A DNA stretch of 64,000 nucleotides. Source: Kocuria dechangensis. Lineage in GTDB: Bacteria; Actinomycetota; Actinomycetes; Actinomycetales; Micrococcaceae. The translations under genes were made by a program, and so were the position numbers. Shown piece after piece: positions 30,397 to 37,930 of this stretch. The notes beneath the pieces were generated by a model. The model did no database searches. It saw nothing but the letters and a program-made list of their open reading frames with translations, and was not told where the DNA came from. How positions within the stretch are numbered: the first letter of the stretch is position 1; the number at the start of each line of letters is the position of its first letter. The stretch covers positions 68,640 to 132,639 of the forward strand of contig NZ_BMEQ01000011.1 of NCBI RefSeq assembly GCF_014636775.1, in the 5' to 3' direction.

Positions 30397-32211
30397 CTAC
30401 TTCGCGGCGGCCTCCACCGGCTCGCCCTGGGCGCCCTCGACCTGCTTGACCTTGGGCTCCGGCTTGGCGTCCACGCCGGCCTCCTTGCGCTGCTGCGGCG
30501 TGATGGGCGCCGGGGCCGCGGTCAGCGGGTCGAAGCCGTTGCCGGTCTTCGGGAACGCGATGACCTCGCGGATCGAGTCCGCGCCGGCCAGCAGCGCGAC
30601 CACGCGGTCCCAGCCGAAGGCGATGCCGCCGTGCGGGGGCGCGCCGTACTTGAACCCCTCGAGCAGGAAGCCGAACTTCTCGTCCGCCTCCTGCTCGCCG
30701 ATGCCCATGACCTCGAAGACCCGCCTCTGCACGTCCTGCTGGTGGATGCGGATGGACCCGCCGCCGATCTCGTGGCCGTTGCACACGATGTCGTAGGCGT
30801 AGGCGAGCGCGGACTCGGGGTCCTGGTCGAAGGTGTCCAGGAACTCGGGCTTGGGCGAGGTGAACGCGTGGTGCACGGCGGTCCAGGCGCCGGCGCCCAC
30901 GGCGACGTCGCCGGAGTCGACGGCGTCGGAGGCCGGCTCGAACATGGGCGCGTCCACGACCCACACGAACGCCCAGGCGTCCTCGTCGATCAGGCCGGTG
31001 CGGTGGCCGATCTCCCCGCGGGCGGCGCCGAGCAGGGCGCGGGAGGCCTTGCGCTCGCCGGCGGCGAAGAAGATGCAGTCGCCGGGCTGCGCGCCGGTGG
31101 CCGCGGCCAGGCCCTCGCGCTCGGCCTCGGTGAGGTTCTTGGCCACGGGGCCGCCCAGGGTGCCGTCCTCGCCGACCAGGACGTAGGCCAGGCCCTTGGC
31201 CCCGCGCTGCTTGGCCCACTCCTGCCAGGCGTCGAGGGTGCGGCGCGGCTGGGAGGCCCCGCCGGGCATGACCACGGCGCCCACGTAGGGGGCCTTGAAC
31301 ACGCGGAACGTCGTGTCCTGGAAGTACTCGGTGAGCTCGGTGAGCTCCAGGCCGAAGCGCAGGTCCGGCTTGTCGGAGCCGTACCGGGCCATGGCCTCGG
31401 CGTAGGTCATGCGCCGGATCGGGGTGGGGATCTCCACGCCGATGAGCCTCCACAGGGCGGCGACGATGCGCTCGCCCAGGGCGATGACGTCGTCCTGCTC
31501 CACGAAGGAGGCCTCGATGTCGAGCTGGGTGAACTCCGGCTGGCGGTCGGCGCGGAAGTCCTCGTCGCGGTAGCAGCGGGCGATCTGGAAGTACCTCTCG
31601 ACGCCGCCGACCTGCAGCAGCTGCTTGAACAGCTGCGGGGACTGCGGCAGGGCGTACCAGGAGCCCGGGACCAGGCGGGCGGGGACCAGGAAGTCGCGGG
31701 CTCCCTCGGGGGTGGAGCGGGTCAGCGTGGGGGTCTCAACCTCGAGGTAGTCGTCGCCGTGCAGCAGCTCGCGGGCCACCCGGTTGGCCTCGGAGCGCAG
31801 CCGCAGGATGCGGGCCGGCTCGGGGCGGCGCAGGTCCAGATAGCGGTGGCGCAGGCGGGTCTCCTCGCCGACCTCCACGTGCTCGTCGATCTGGAAGGGC
31901 AGCGGGGCGGCCGTGTTGAGCACGGTCACGGTCCGGGCCATGACCTCGACCTCGCCGGTGGCCAGGGCCGGGTTCTCGTTGCCCTCCGGCCGGCGCTCCA
32001 CGGTGCCGGTGACCTGCAGGACGAACTCGTTGCGCAGGTGGTGGAAGTCCGCCTCGTCGCGCACCACGATCTGGGCGATCCCGGACGCGTCGCGCAGGTC
32101 CAGGAAGGCCACGCCTCCGTGGTCGCGGCGCCGGCCGACCCAGCCGGCCAGCGTGACGGTCTCTCCGATGTGCTCGGCGCGCAGTCCGCCGAGGTTGTGT
32201 GTGCGCAGCAC
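30397..32211 (-). CDS. aspS: Aspartyl-tRNA synthetase (probably non-discriminating Asp/Asn type)
   Basis: Class II synthetase, 604 aa, with an N-terminal OB anticodon-binding domain, the bacterial GAD insertion, and motifs [20 protein letters not shown] (motif 2) and [16 protein letters not shown] (motif 3). The anticodon domain reads [19 protein letters not shown]. His in RRRDHGG is the form found in non-discriminating AspRS, whereas E. coli has Leu (RRRDLG). Such enzymes also charge tRNA-Asn and need GatCAB, not seen in this window. The GTG start at 32211 follows AAGG. A -10 candidate TAAACT lies at 32328-32323. Confidence 0.96.
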   Translation of the reverse strand: MLRTHNLGGLRAEHIGETVTLAGWVGRRRDHGGVAFLDLRDASGIAQIVVRDEADFHHLRNEFVLQVTGTVERRPEGNENPALATGEVEVMARTVTVLNTAAPLPFQIDEHVEVGEETRLRHRYLDLRRPEPARILRLRSEANRVARELLHGDDYLEVETPTLTRSTPEGARDFLVPARLVPGSWYALPQSPQLFKQLLQVGGVERYFQIARCYRDEDFRADRQPEFTQLDIEASFVEQDDVIALGERIVAALWRLIGVEIPTPIRRMTYAEAMARYGSDKPDLRFGLELTELTEYFQDTTFRVFKAPYVGAVVMPGGASQPRRTLDAWQEWAKQRGAKGLAYVLVGEDGTLGGPVAKNLTEAEREGLAAATGAQPGDCIFFAAGERKASRALLGAARGEIGHRTGLIDEDAWAFVWVVDAPMFEPASDAVDSGDVAVGAGAWTAVHHAFTSPKPEFLDTFDQDPESALAYAYDIVCNGHEIGGGSIRIHQQDVQRRVFEVMGIGEQEADEKFGFLLEGFKYGAPPHGGIAFGWDRVVALLAGADSIREVIAFPKTGNGFDPLTAAPAPITPQQRKEAGVDAKPEPKVKQVEGAQGEPVEAAAK

Positions 32212-32304
32212 TCAAAAACCCTTCGTTGTTCGGGAGGTTCGGACGGGGACGACACGGCGCGCGGTGTGTCCCGCGGTGTTCACCCGGGGTTTGCCCGGTG
32301 CCCC

Positions 32305-32310
32305 TACTCT
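32305..32310 (+). promoter_or_regulatory. Candidate -10 box of the APC permease gene
   Basis: TACTCT fits TAnnnT, about 55 bases before the permease ATG, in the divergent gap with aspS. An inverted repeat CTCGT-N6-ACGAG (32309-32324) overlaps its end and may be an operator. Confidence 0.35.
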
Positions 32311-32365
32311 CGTTCGGACACGAGTTTACAGCCCGCCCCTCCGGCGGCAGGACGACAGGACCACG

Positions 32366-33652
32366 ATGAGCACCTCCCCCGCCCCGCACGGCCTCGCCCG
32401 GCGGCTGGGCACCCTGGACGCCGCCCTGATCGGCGTGGGCTCGATGGTCGGCGCCGGGGTGTTCGTCGCGTTCGCCCCCGCGGCCGCGCACGCGGGCCCG
32501 TGGCTGCCGCTGGCCCTGGTGCTCGCCGCGGTCGTGGCGTGGTGCAACGCCACCTCCACGGCCCAGCTCGCGGCCCGCTACCCCGCCTCGGGCGGCACCT
32601 ACGTGTACGCCAACGAGCGGCTCGGCCCGTGGCCGGGGTTCGTGGCCGGCTGGGGGTTCGTGACCGGCAAGACGGCCTCTGCGGCCGCCATGTCCCTGAC
32701 GTTCGGCCTCTACGCGGCCGAGCTCGCGGGGGCCGACGACGCCTGGGCGCGGCTGCTCGCCGTCGCCGCCGTGGTGGGACTGACCGCCGTCAACCTGGGC
32801 GGGGTCAGCCGCACCGCCCGGCTCACGCAGCTGCTGGTCCTGCCGGTCCTGGCCGTGCTGCTGGGCCTGGCCGTGCTCCTGCTCTCCGGCGAGGGGCCCG
32901 CCGCCGGTGCCGGCGCGGCCTGGGACGGCACGGCGTGGGGCGTCCTGCCCGCGGCGGGTACCCTCTTCTTCGCGTTCGCCGGCTACGCCCGCGTGGCCAC
33001 CATGGGCGAGGAGGTCCGGGACCCCGAGCGGACCATCCCCCGGGCCGTGCTGGGCGCGCTCGCGGTCACCCTGCTGCTCTACGGCCTGCTCGGGCTGGGG
33101 CTGCTGCGCTTCCTCGGCGTCGACCGGCTCGCGGCGTCCCCGGCCCCGCTGCTGGCGGCGGTGGAGAGCGCCGGCTGGCTCGCGGGGGCCACGACCGCCG
33201 GCGCCGCCGTGGTCACCGTGGCCGCCGCGCTGGCCACGCTCGGGGCGCTGCTGGCCCTGGTCGCCGGGATCTCCCGGACGGTCCTGGCCATGGCGCGGCG
33301 GCGCGACCTGCCCCCGGCGCTGGGCGCGGTCTCCGCGCGGCGCCGGTCGCCGTGGGCGGCGGAGCTGGCCGTGGCCGGGATCGTGGTGGTGCTCGTGCTG
33401 CTCGGCGACGTCCGCACGGTCATCGGGTTCTCCAGCTTCGGCGTGCTGGTCTACTACGCGCTGGCCAACCTCTCCGCGCTGACCATGGCGCAGCGTCCCG
33501 GGTGGGCACCGCGGGCTGTCAACGCGGTGGGGCTGACCGGGTGCCTGCTGCTGGCGTTCACGCTGCCGTGGCCGTCGGTGCTCACGATGCTCGGGGTCTT
33601 CGCGGTGGGCCTGGCCGGCCGCGCGCTCGTGCTGGCCCGCCGCCACGACTGA
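32366..33652 (+). CDS. APC-family amino acid permease
   Basis: Integral membrane protein of 428 aa with about 12 hydrophobic segments. The N-terminus has the APC helix-1 motif DAALIGVGSMVGAGVFVAFA (unwound GxGxxxGAG), then ARYPASGGTYVYANERLG and FFAFAGYARVATMGEEVRDP of helix 6. It probably imports an amino acid or amine by proton or cation coupling; the substrate is unknown. The ATG at 32366 follows AGGA. It is divergent from aspS and convergent with hisS, with a large bidirectional hairpin between. Confidence 0.9.
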   Translation: MSTSPAPHGLARRLGTLDAALIGVGSMVGAGVFVAFAPAAAHAGPWLPLALVLAAVVAWCNATSTAQLAARYPASGGTYVYANERLGPWPGFVAGWGFVTGKTASAAAMSLTFGLYAAELAGADDAWARLLAVAAVVGLTAVNLGGVSRTARLTQLLVLPVLAVLLGLAVLLLSGEGPAAGAGAAWDGTAWGVLPAAGTLFFAFAGYARVATMGEEVRDPERTIPRAVLGALAVTLLLYGLLGLGLLRFLGVDRLAASPAPLLAAVESAGWLAGATTAGAAVVTVAAALATLGALLALVAGISRTVLAMARRRDLPPALGAVSARRRSPWAAELAVAGIVVVLVLLGDVRTVIGFSSFGVLVYYALANLSALTMAQRPGWAPRAVNAVGLTGCLLLAFTLPWPSVLTMLGVFAVGLAGRALVLARRHD

Positions 33653-33684
33653 CCCTGACCCCCGCTGCCGCCCCCGCCCTGCGC

Positions 33685-33752
33685 CGAGTCCCCCTGAACG
33701 CGGCAATCCCCCATGCAGTGACATGGGGGATTGCCGCGTGGGAGGGGACTCG
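33685..33752. terminator. Compound 68-nt hairpin between convergent APC permease and hisS genes
   Basis: An inner 17-bp perfect stem (33699-33715 with 33722-33738; loop CAGTGA) is enclosed, across a 5/5 internal loop, by an outer 9-bp stem (CGAGTCCCC 33685-33693 with GGGGACTCG 33744-33752). A second copy of the right outer arm, GTGGGAGGGGACTCG, lies at 33769-33783, so an alternative outer pairing exists. It serves well as a bidirectional terminator, but its size and internal order are more than that role needs. Confidence 0.7.
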
Positions 33753-33768
33753 CCGTGGCAGGGCGCGT

Positions 33769-33783
33769 GTGGGAGGGGACTCG
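33769..33783. repeat. Second copy of the hairpin's right outer arm
   Basis: GTGGGAGGGGACTCG is identical to 33738-33752 and 31 bases downstream of it. Only this arm is duplicated, ending 12 bases before the hisS stop codon. Confidence 0.6.
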
Positions 33784-33795
33784 GCGCGCCGGAAG

Positions 33796-35160
33796 TCAGG
33801 CGCCGACGGCCGCCACGGCCCGGACGACCGGGCGCAGGTCCTCGGCGGGCGGGGCCCAGGCGGCCGGGTCGGCGGGGACCTGCTCGCCGGAGCGGATGTC
33901 CTTCACCTCGTGGGCCAGGGCGCCGTCCTCGCCGCGGGTGGTGAACCACACGAACGGGATGCCGCGGCGCTCCGCGTACTTGATCTGCTTGCCGAACTTG
34001 GCGGCCGTCGCCGAGACCTCGCACGAGACGCCGCGGGCGCGCAGCTGCCCGGCCACGTCCTGGGCCTGGGACCACGACTCCTCGTCGACCAGGGAGACCA
34101 GGACGGACGTGGGGACCTTGCGGGACGGGACGGCCATGCCCTGGGAGAGCATGCGGGTGACCAGCCGGGTCACGCCGACGGACAGCCCGACGCCCGGGTA
34201 CGTCTTCTTGCCCGTGGACGCCAGCGACTCGTAGCGGCCGCCCGAGCAGATGGAGCCCAGGTGCTCGTGGCCCACCAGGACGGTCTCGTAGACGGTGCCG
34301 GTGTAGTAGTCGAGGCCGCGGGCGATCGACAGGTCTGCGACGACCTTGCCGGGGGCGCGCCGGGAGGCCTCGCCGACCACCTCGGCGAGCTCGGCCAGGC
34401 CCTCGTCGAGCAGCTCGTCGGTGACGCCCAGGGCGCGGACCTGCTCCACGAAGGAGGTGTCGTCGGTGCGGATGGACGCCAGCTCGAGGGCGGCCGCGGC
34501 CTGCTCGGCGGTGGCGCCGAGCTCCTCGCGCAGCGCCTCGGCGACCTTCTCGGGGCCGATCTTCTCCAGCTTGTCGATGTTGCGCAGCACCCCGTCGGCG
34601 TCGGTGAGCCCGATCCCGCGGTAGAAGCCCTCGGCGAGCTTGCGGTTGTTGATCCGCAGCGTGAACGGCGGGATGGGCAGCCTCGACAGGGCGTCGATCA
34701 TCACGAGCGCCAGCTCCACGTCGTAGCGGAAGGGCAGCGTGCCGTCGCCGACCACGTCGATGTCCGCCTGGGTGAACTCGCGGGCGCGGCCCTCCTGGGG
34801 GCGCTCACCGCGCCACACCTTCTGCATCTGGTAGCGGCGGAACGGGAACGTGAGGTAGCCGCTGTTCTCCACCACGTAGCGGGCGAAGGGCACGGTGAGG
34901 TCGAAGTGCAGCGCCAGCTGGTCCTCCCCCTTCGGGGAGCCTGCGTCCTCGTCCTCCTGGAGCCGGGAGACGGCGTAGACCTCCTTGTCGATCTCGCCCT
35001 TGCGCAGCAGGTGCCCCACGGTCTCGACCGCGCGGGTCTCGATGGAGGAGAAGCCGTGCAGCTCGAAGGTCTCGCGCAGGACGTCGAGCACGTGCAGCTC
35101 GACCAGACGCTCCTCCGGAAGCCATTCGGGGAAACCGGACAGGGAGGTCTTGCGGGCCAT
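33796..35160 (-). CDS. hisS: Histidyl-tRNA synthetase
   Basis: Class II synthetase, 454 aa (slightly long). Visible motifs: FDLTVPFARYVVENSGYLTF, motif 2 in RYQMQKVWRGERPQEGRAREF, the His-specific ARGLDYYTGTVYE, and GGRYESLASTG with GLSVGVTRL (motif 3). A C-terminal anticodon domain follows. The ATG at 35160 starts MARKTSLSGFPEWLPEERLV. A -10 box TAGGAT (35267-35262) lies about 100 bases upstream. It is divergent from the DUF349 gene. Confidence 0.96.
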   Translation of the reverse strand: MARKTSLSGFPEWLPEERLVELHVLDVLRETFELHGFSSIETRAVETVGHLLRKGEIDKEVYAVSRLQEDEDAGSPKGEDQLALHFDLTVPFARYVVENSGYLTFPFRRYQMQKVWRGERPQEGRAREFTQADIDVVGDGTLPFRYDVELALVMIDALSRLPIPPFTLRINNRKLAEGFYRGIGLTDADGVLRNIDKLEKIGPEKVAEALREELGATAEQAAAALELASIRTDDTSFVEQVRALGVTDELLDEGLAELAEVVGEASRRAPGKVVADLSIARGLDYYTGTVYETVLVGHEHLGSICSGGRYESLASTGKKTYPGVGLSVGVTRLVTRMLSQGMAVPSRKVPTSVLVSLVDEESWSQAQDVAGQLRARGVSCEVSATAAKFGKQIKYAERRGIPFVWFTTRGEDGALAHEVKDIRSGEQVPADPAAWAPPAEDLRPVVRAVAAVGA

Positions 35161-35261
35161 GGGGACGTGCTCCTCGGGTGGGACGGCGGTCGGGCGACAG
35201 GATGCGGGGACGGCGGCGCGGCGGTGCGGTGCGGCGGCCGGGGCGTGCGCGTCCGCCCCTC

Positions 35262-35357
35262 ATCCTAGAGAGCGACGCCCGCCCGGCCCAAAGCACCGGG
35301 GCCCGGGACCGGAGGGACCCGCCCGGAAGCGGCCGGCCTGGACGCCCTCGGTAGTAT
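35262..35357. promoter_or_regulatory. Divergent -10 boxes for hisS and the DUF349 gene
   Basis: TAGGAT (35267-35262, minus) faces hisS and TAGTAT (35352-35357, plus) faces the DUF349 gene. Both fit TAnnnT. Clear -35 boxes are not visible. I see nothing else in the 35161-35444 gap. Confidence 0.5.
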
Positions 35358-35444
35358 GGGCACGACGATTGTCCGATGCCGGACGCCGATCACCGGGCGC
35401 ACGCTCCGGCGGCGGTCCCGGCGAGAGCGAAAGTAGTTTCAGCG

Positions 35445-36947
35445 GTGACCGAACGTCTCGAATCCGACGACCAGCCCACACCCCGCCCCGTCCCCGCCCC
35501 GGGACCCGCGCCGAAGCCGGCCGTGCCGGCGCCTCCCCAGCAGGCCTCGGCCGCACCGGCGGCGCCCGCCGCCCCGGCGGCACCGGCCCCGGGCCCGAGC
35601 GCGACACCGGCGGTGCCCGCGGCACCTGCGCCCGCGCCCGCGTCGAACCCCGGGCCGGCCCCGGCGGCGGCCCCCGCCCTGGCCTCCCCGGAGACCCTGG
35701 AGCGGGCCCGGCCCTTCGGCCGGGTCACCGAGGACGGCCACGTCTACGTCGTGGTCGACGGCGAGGAGGTGCTCTGCGGGCAGTTCCCGGACGCCACCGA
35801 GGACGAGGCGCTGGGCTACTTCGCCCGGAAGTTCGAGGACGTGGAGGCCCAGGTGGCGCTGCTCGAGCAGCGCGTGGCCGCGGGCGCCCCGTCGTCGGAC
35901 ATGCTCAAGACGGTCGACCACCTCGTCGAGCAGGTCGCCCAGCGCAACATGCTGGGGGACGTCAAGGCCCTGGAGGCCCGGCTCGAGGCGCTGCGCCCGG
36001 CGATCCGGGAGCTGGAGGCCGCGGAGCGCGCCGCCCACGAGGCCCAGCGCGCGCAGAACGTCGCCGCGCGGGAGGCGATCGTGGCGGAGGCCGAGAAGAT
36101 CGCCGCCCAGGACCCCCAGCGGACCCAGTGGAAGCAGGCGTCCGCGCGGATGGCCGAGCTGTTCGAGCAGTGGAAGGCGCACCAGAAGTCGGGCGTGCGC
36201 CTGGGCCGGTCCGCCGAGGAGGCCCTGTGGAAGCGCTTCCGCACCGCGCGCACCACCTTCGACAAGCACCGCCGCGCGTTCTTCTCCCAGCTGGACGCGG
36301 ACAACGCCGAGGCGAAGAAGGCCAAGGAGGCGCTCATCGCCGAGGCGGAGGCCCTGTCCGGCTCCACGGACTGGGGCGCGACCGCCGGCGAGTACCGGCA
36401 GCTCATGGACCGCTGGAAGCAGACCAAGCGGGCCTCCAAGAAGGACGACGACGCCCTGTGGACGCGGTTCCGGGCCGCCCAGGACCGGTTCTTCGAGGCG
36501 CGCAAGGCCGCCAACGACCAGCTGGACCAGGAGTTCGAGGGCAACCTCGCCGTGAAGGAGCAGCTGCTGGCCGAAGCCAGGGCGCTGCTGCCGGTCACGG
36601 ACCTCAAGGCCGCCAAGCGCGCGCTCGGCGACATCCTGGACCGCTGGGAGCAGGCCGGCAAGGTCCCCCGCGCCCACATGCGCCGGGTCGAGGCGGAGCT
36701 GCGCACCGTCGAGGACGCCGTGCGCAAGGTCGAGGACGAGAAGTGGCAGCGCTCCAACCCGGAGACGAAGGCCCGGTCCAACTCGATGCTCGCCCAGCTC
36801 GAGGCGAAGATCGAGGACCAGGAGGCCGCGCTGGCCAAGGCCCAGGCCGGCGGGGACACCAGGCGGGCCGCCAAGCTCGAGGGCGAGCTCGCCACGAGCC
36901 GGCAGTGGCTGGAGACGCTGCGCCGCTCCGCCGCCGACCTGCACTGA
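35445..36947 (+). CDS. DUF349 domain-containing protein
   Basis: Cytoplasmic coiled-coil protein of about 500 aa. The first 80 residues are Pro/Ala-rich and low-complexity, then comes a small beta domain (RPFGRVTEDGHVYVVVDGEE). DUF349 repeats follow at about 75-residue spacing, each with a Trp and helical EALWKRFR-like segments (EALWKRFRTARTTF, DALWTRFRAAQDRF). It ends in a coiled coil. Function is unknown; the family is widespread in actinobacteria near relA and hisS. GTG 35445 (VTERLESDD) fits relatives, but ATG 35376 is also in frame. Neither has a good ribosome site. Confidence 0.85.
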   Translation: MTERLESDDQPTPRPVPAPGPAPKPAVPAPPQQASAAPAAPAAPAAPAPGPSATPAVPAAPAPAPASNPGPAPAAAPALASPETLERARPFGRVTEDGHVYVVVDGEEVLCGQFPDATEDEALGYFARKFEDVEAQVALLEQRVAAGAPSSDMLKTVDHLVEQVAQRNMLGDVKALEARLEALRPAIRELEAAERAAHEAQRAQNVAAREAIVAEAEKIAAQDPQRTQWKQASARMAELFEQWKAHQKSGVRLGRSAEEALWKRFRTARTTFDKHRRAFFSQLDADNAEAKKAKEALIAEAEALSGSTDWGATAGEYRQLMDRWKQTKRASKKDDDALWTRFRAAQDRFFEARKAANDQLDQEFEGNLAVKEQLLAEARALLPVTDLKAAKRALGDILDRWEQAGKVPRAHMRRVEAELRTVEDAVRKVEDEKWQRSNPETKARSNSMLAQLEAKIEDQEAALAKAQAGGDTRRAAKLEGELATSRQWLETLRRSAADLH

Positions 36948-36970
36948 GCCACCTGCATCGAGCCCCCGGG

Positions 36971-37012
36971 AGGCCCCGCGGCCGCGTTGTCCACAGCGCC
37001 GCCGCGGGGCCT
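36971..37012. terminator. Hairpin downstream of the DUF349 gene
   Basis: AGGCCCCGCGGC and GCCGCGGGGCCT (12 bp) close an 18-nt loop, 23 bases past the stop. It probably ends that transcript before the small gene at 37048. Confidence 0.55.
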
Positions 37013-37047
37013 TCCGCGTGGCCGGGGCGCCGGGCCAGGCTGGGGCC

Positions 37048-37659
37048 ATGGACGCCCCGTGGCTCCCCGACGACCCGTGGCACCCCGACGCCCTCCTGCT
37101 GCCCGGCCGCCCGTTCCCGCGGGTCGAGCTTTCCGCGCTCGTGGCGGACGGCGTGGTGGTGCCCGTGGTGCTGGAGGCCCACGTGCTGCGGGGCCGGCCG
37201 GTGACCCGGGCGGTGAAGGTCGCGGCCCTGGTGGCGCAGCTGCCCCCGCACCTGCTGCTCCGCGGGGCGCTGGGGCGGCTCTCCGCGGCGTGGTTCTACG
37301 ACTGCGCCCGCGCCCCCGCGACCCTGCCCGTGCTGCTGGACAAGCTGCGGCGCACCACCATGTCCCCCGTCCCGGACGGGCTGACCCTGCACCAGGTGAC
37401 GCTGGGCGCCTACGACCTGCACGACGCCGGTCCGGTGCGCGTCACCACGCCGCTGCGCACCGCGGTGGACCTGGCCCTGCACGTGCCGGGGCGCGAGGGC
37501 ACGGCGGCCCTGGAGAAGCTCATGCACGCCCCCCACCTGCACTGCCCGCCGGACCTGGTGCACGCCGCCCTGGAGAGCTTCGAGCGGATGCCCGGGCGCC
37601 AGGCGGCGCTGGTGCGGGTCCGCCGGGCCGCCCGGGCCCTCGGCCGGCCGGTGCGCTGA
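37048..37659 (+). CDS. Hypothetical protein, resembling the N-terminal part of AbiEi/DUF559-type proteins
   Basis: Protein of 203 aa that I cannot name. Its middle has GPVRVTTPLRTAVDLALHVP and then EKLMHAPHLHCPPDLVHAAL. That order resembles actinobacterial proteins that join an AbiEi-like helical region to a nuclease domain, but no nuclease motif follows here and the protein stops early. The start ATG 37048 (MDAPWLPDDPWHPDA) is preferred over GTG 37018 because it removes a low-complexity lead; no strong ribosome site is seen. Its stop codon lies in the first unit of an 18-nt tandem array. It is convergent with relA. Confidence 0.65.
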   Translation: MDAPWLPDDPWHPDALLLPGRPFPRVELSALVADGVVVPVVLEAHVLRGRPVTRAVKVAALVAQLPPHLLLRGALGRLSAAWFYDCARAPATLPVLLDKLRRTTMSPVPDGLTLHQVTLGAYDLHDAGPVRVTTPLRTAVDLALHVPGREGTAALEKLMHAPHLHCPPDLVHAALESFERMPGRQAALVRVRRAARALGRPVR

Positions 37660-37803
37660 CGCGGGCCGGTGCGCTGAGGCGAGCCGGTGCGCTGAGGCGA
37701 GCCGGTGCGCTGAGGCGAGCCGGTGCGCTGAGGCGAGCCGGCGCACTGAGGCCGGCCGGTGCGCTGGGGCGAACCAGCGCACTGAGGCGAGCGGGCGCCC
37801 ACG
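37648..37803. repeat. 18-nt tandem array grown from the 3' end of the 37048 gene
   Basis: CCGGTGCGCTGA plus a six-base spacer (GGCGAG) repeats every 18 bases at 37648, 37666, 37684, 37702, 37720, 37738, 37756 and 37774, with a decayed ninth unit. The first unit is the end of the gene (codons for Pro-Val-Arg and TGA). Because 18 is a multiple of three, most units repeat an in-frame stop. The middle copies are identical; the outer ones have diverged. Confidence 0.85.
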
Positions 37804-37840
37804 GTGCGGGTCCCGGCCGGACGGCACGGTGCCTCAGCGG

Positions 37841-37930
37841 CTCGGCGCCCCGGCGGTTCAGCGCCCCGGCGGTTCAGCGCCCCGGCGGTTCAGCACCCGG
37901 CGGCGCAGCGCCCGGTGCTTCAGCGCCCGG
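37841..37930. repeat. 16-nt tandem array at the 3' end of relA
   Basis: TTCAGCGCCCCGGCGG repeats at 37857 and 37873, then as a 15-nt variant at 37889 and as further decayed units up to 37930. On the minus strand each unit reads ...GGGCGCTGAA, that is, the last codon and TGA of relA. The true relA stop is at 37922-37920. The array begins 38 bases after the other one ends. Confidence 0.75.

Noticed and set aside
30385..35268. 1,627-codon plus-strand open frame
   Set aside because: It crosses aspS, the APC permease and hisS, and its translation is compositionally biased. It is antisense or out of frame to clear genes.
37018..37047. Upstream GTG start of the hypothetical gene at 37048
   Set aside because: Adds only a low-complexity lead and lies next to the DUF349 terminator.
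37648..37803. CRISPR-like array
   Set aside because: The units are 18 nt in direct succession without unique spacers, and no cas gene is nearby; it is a plain tandem repeat.
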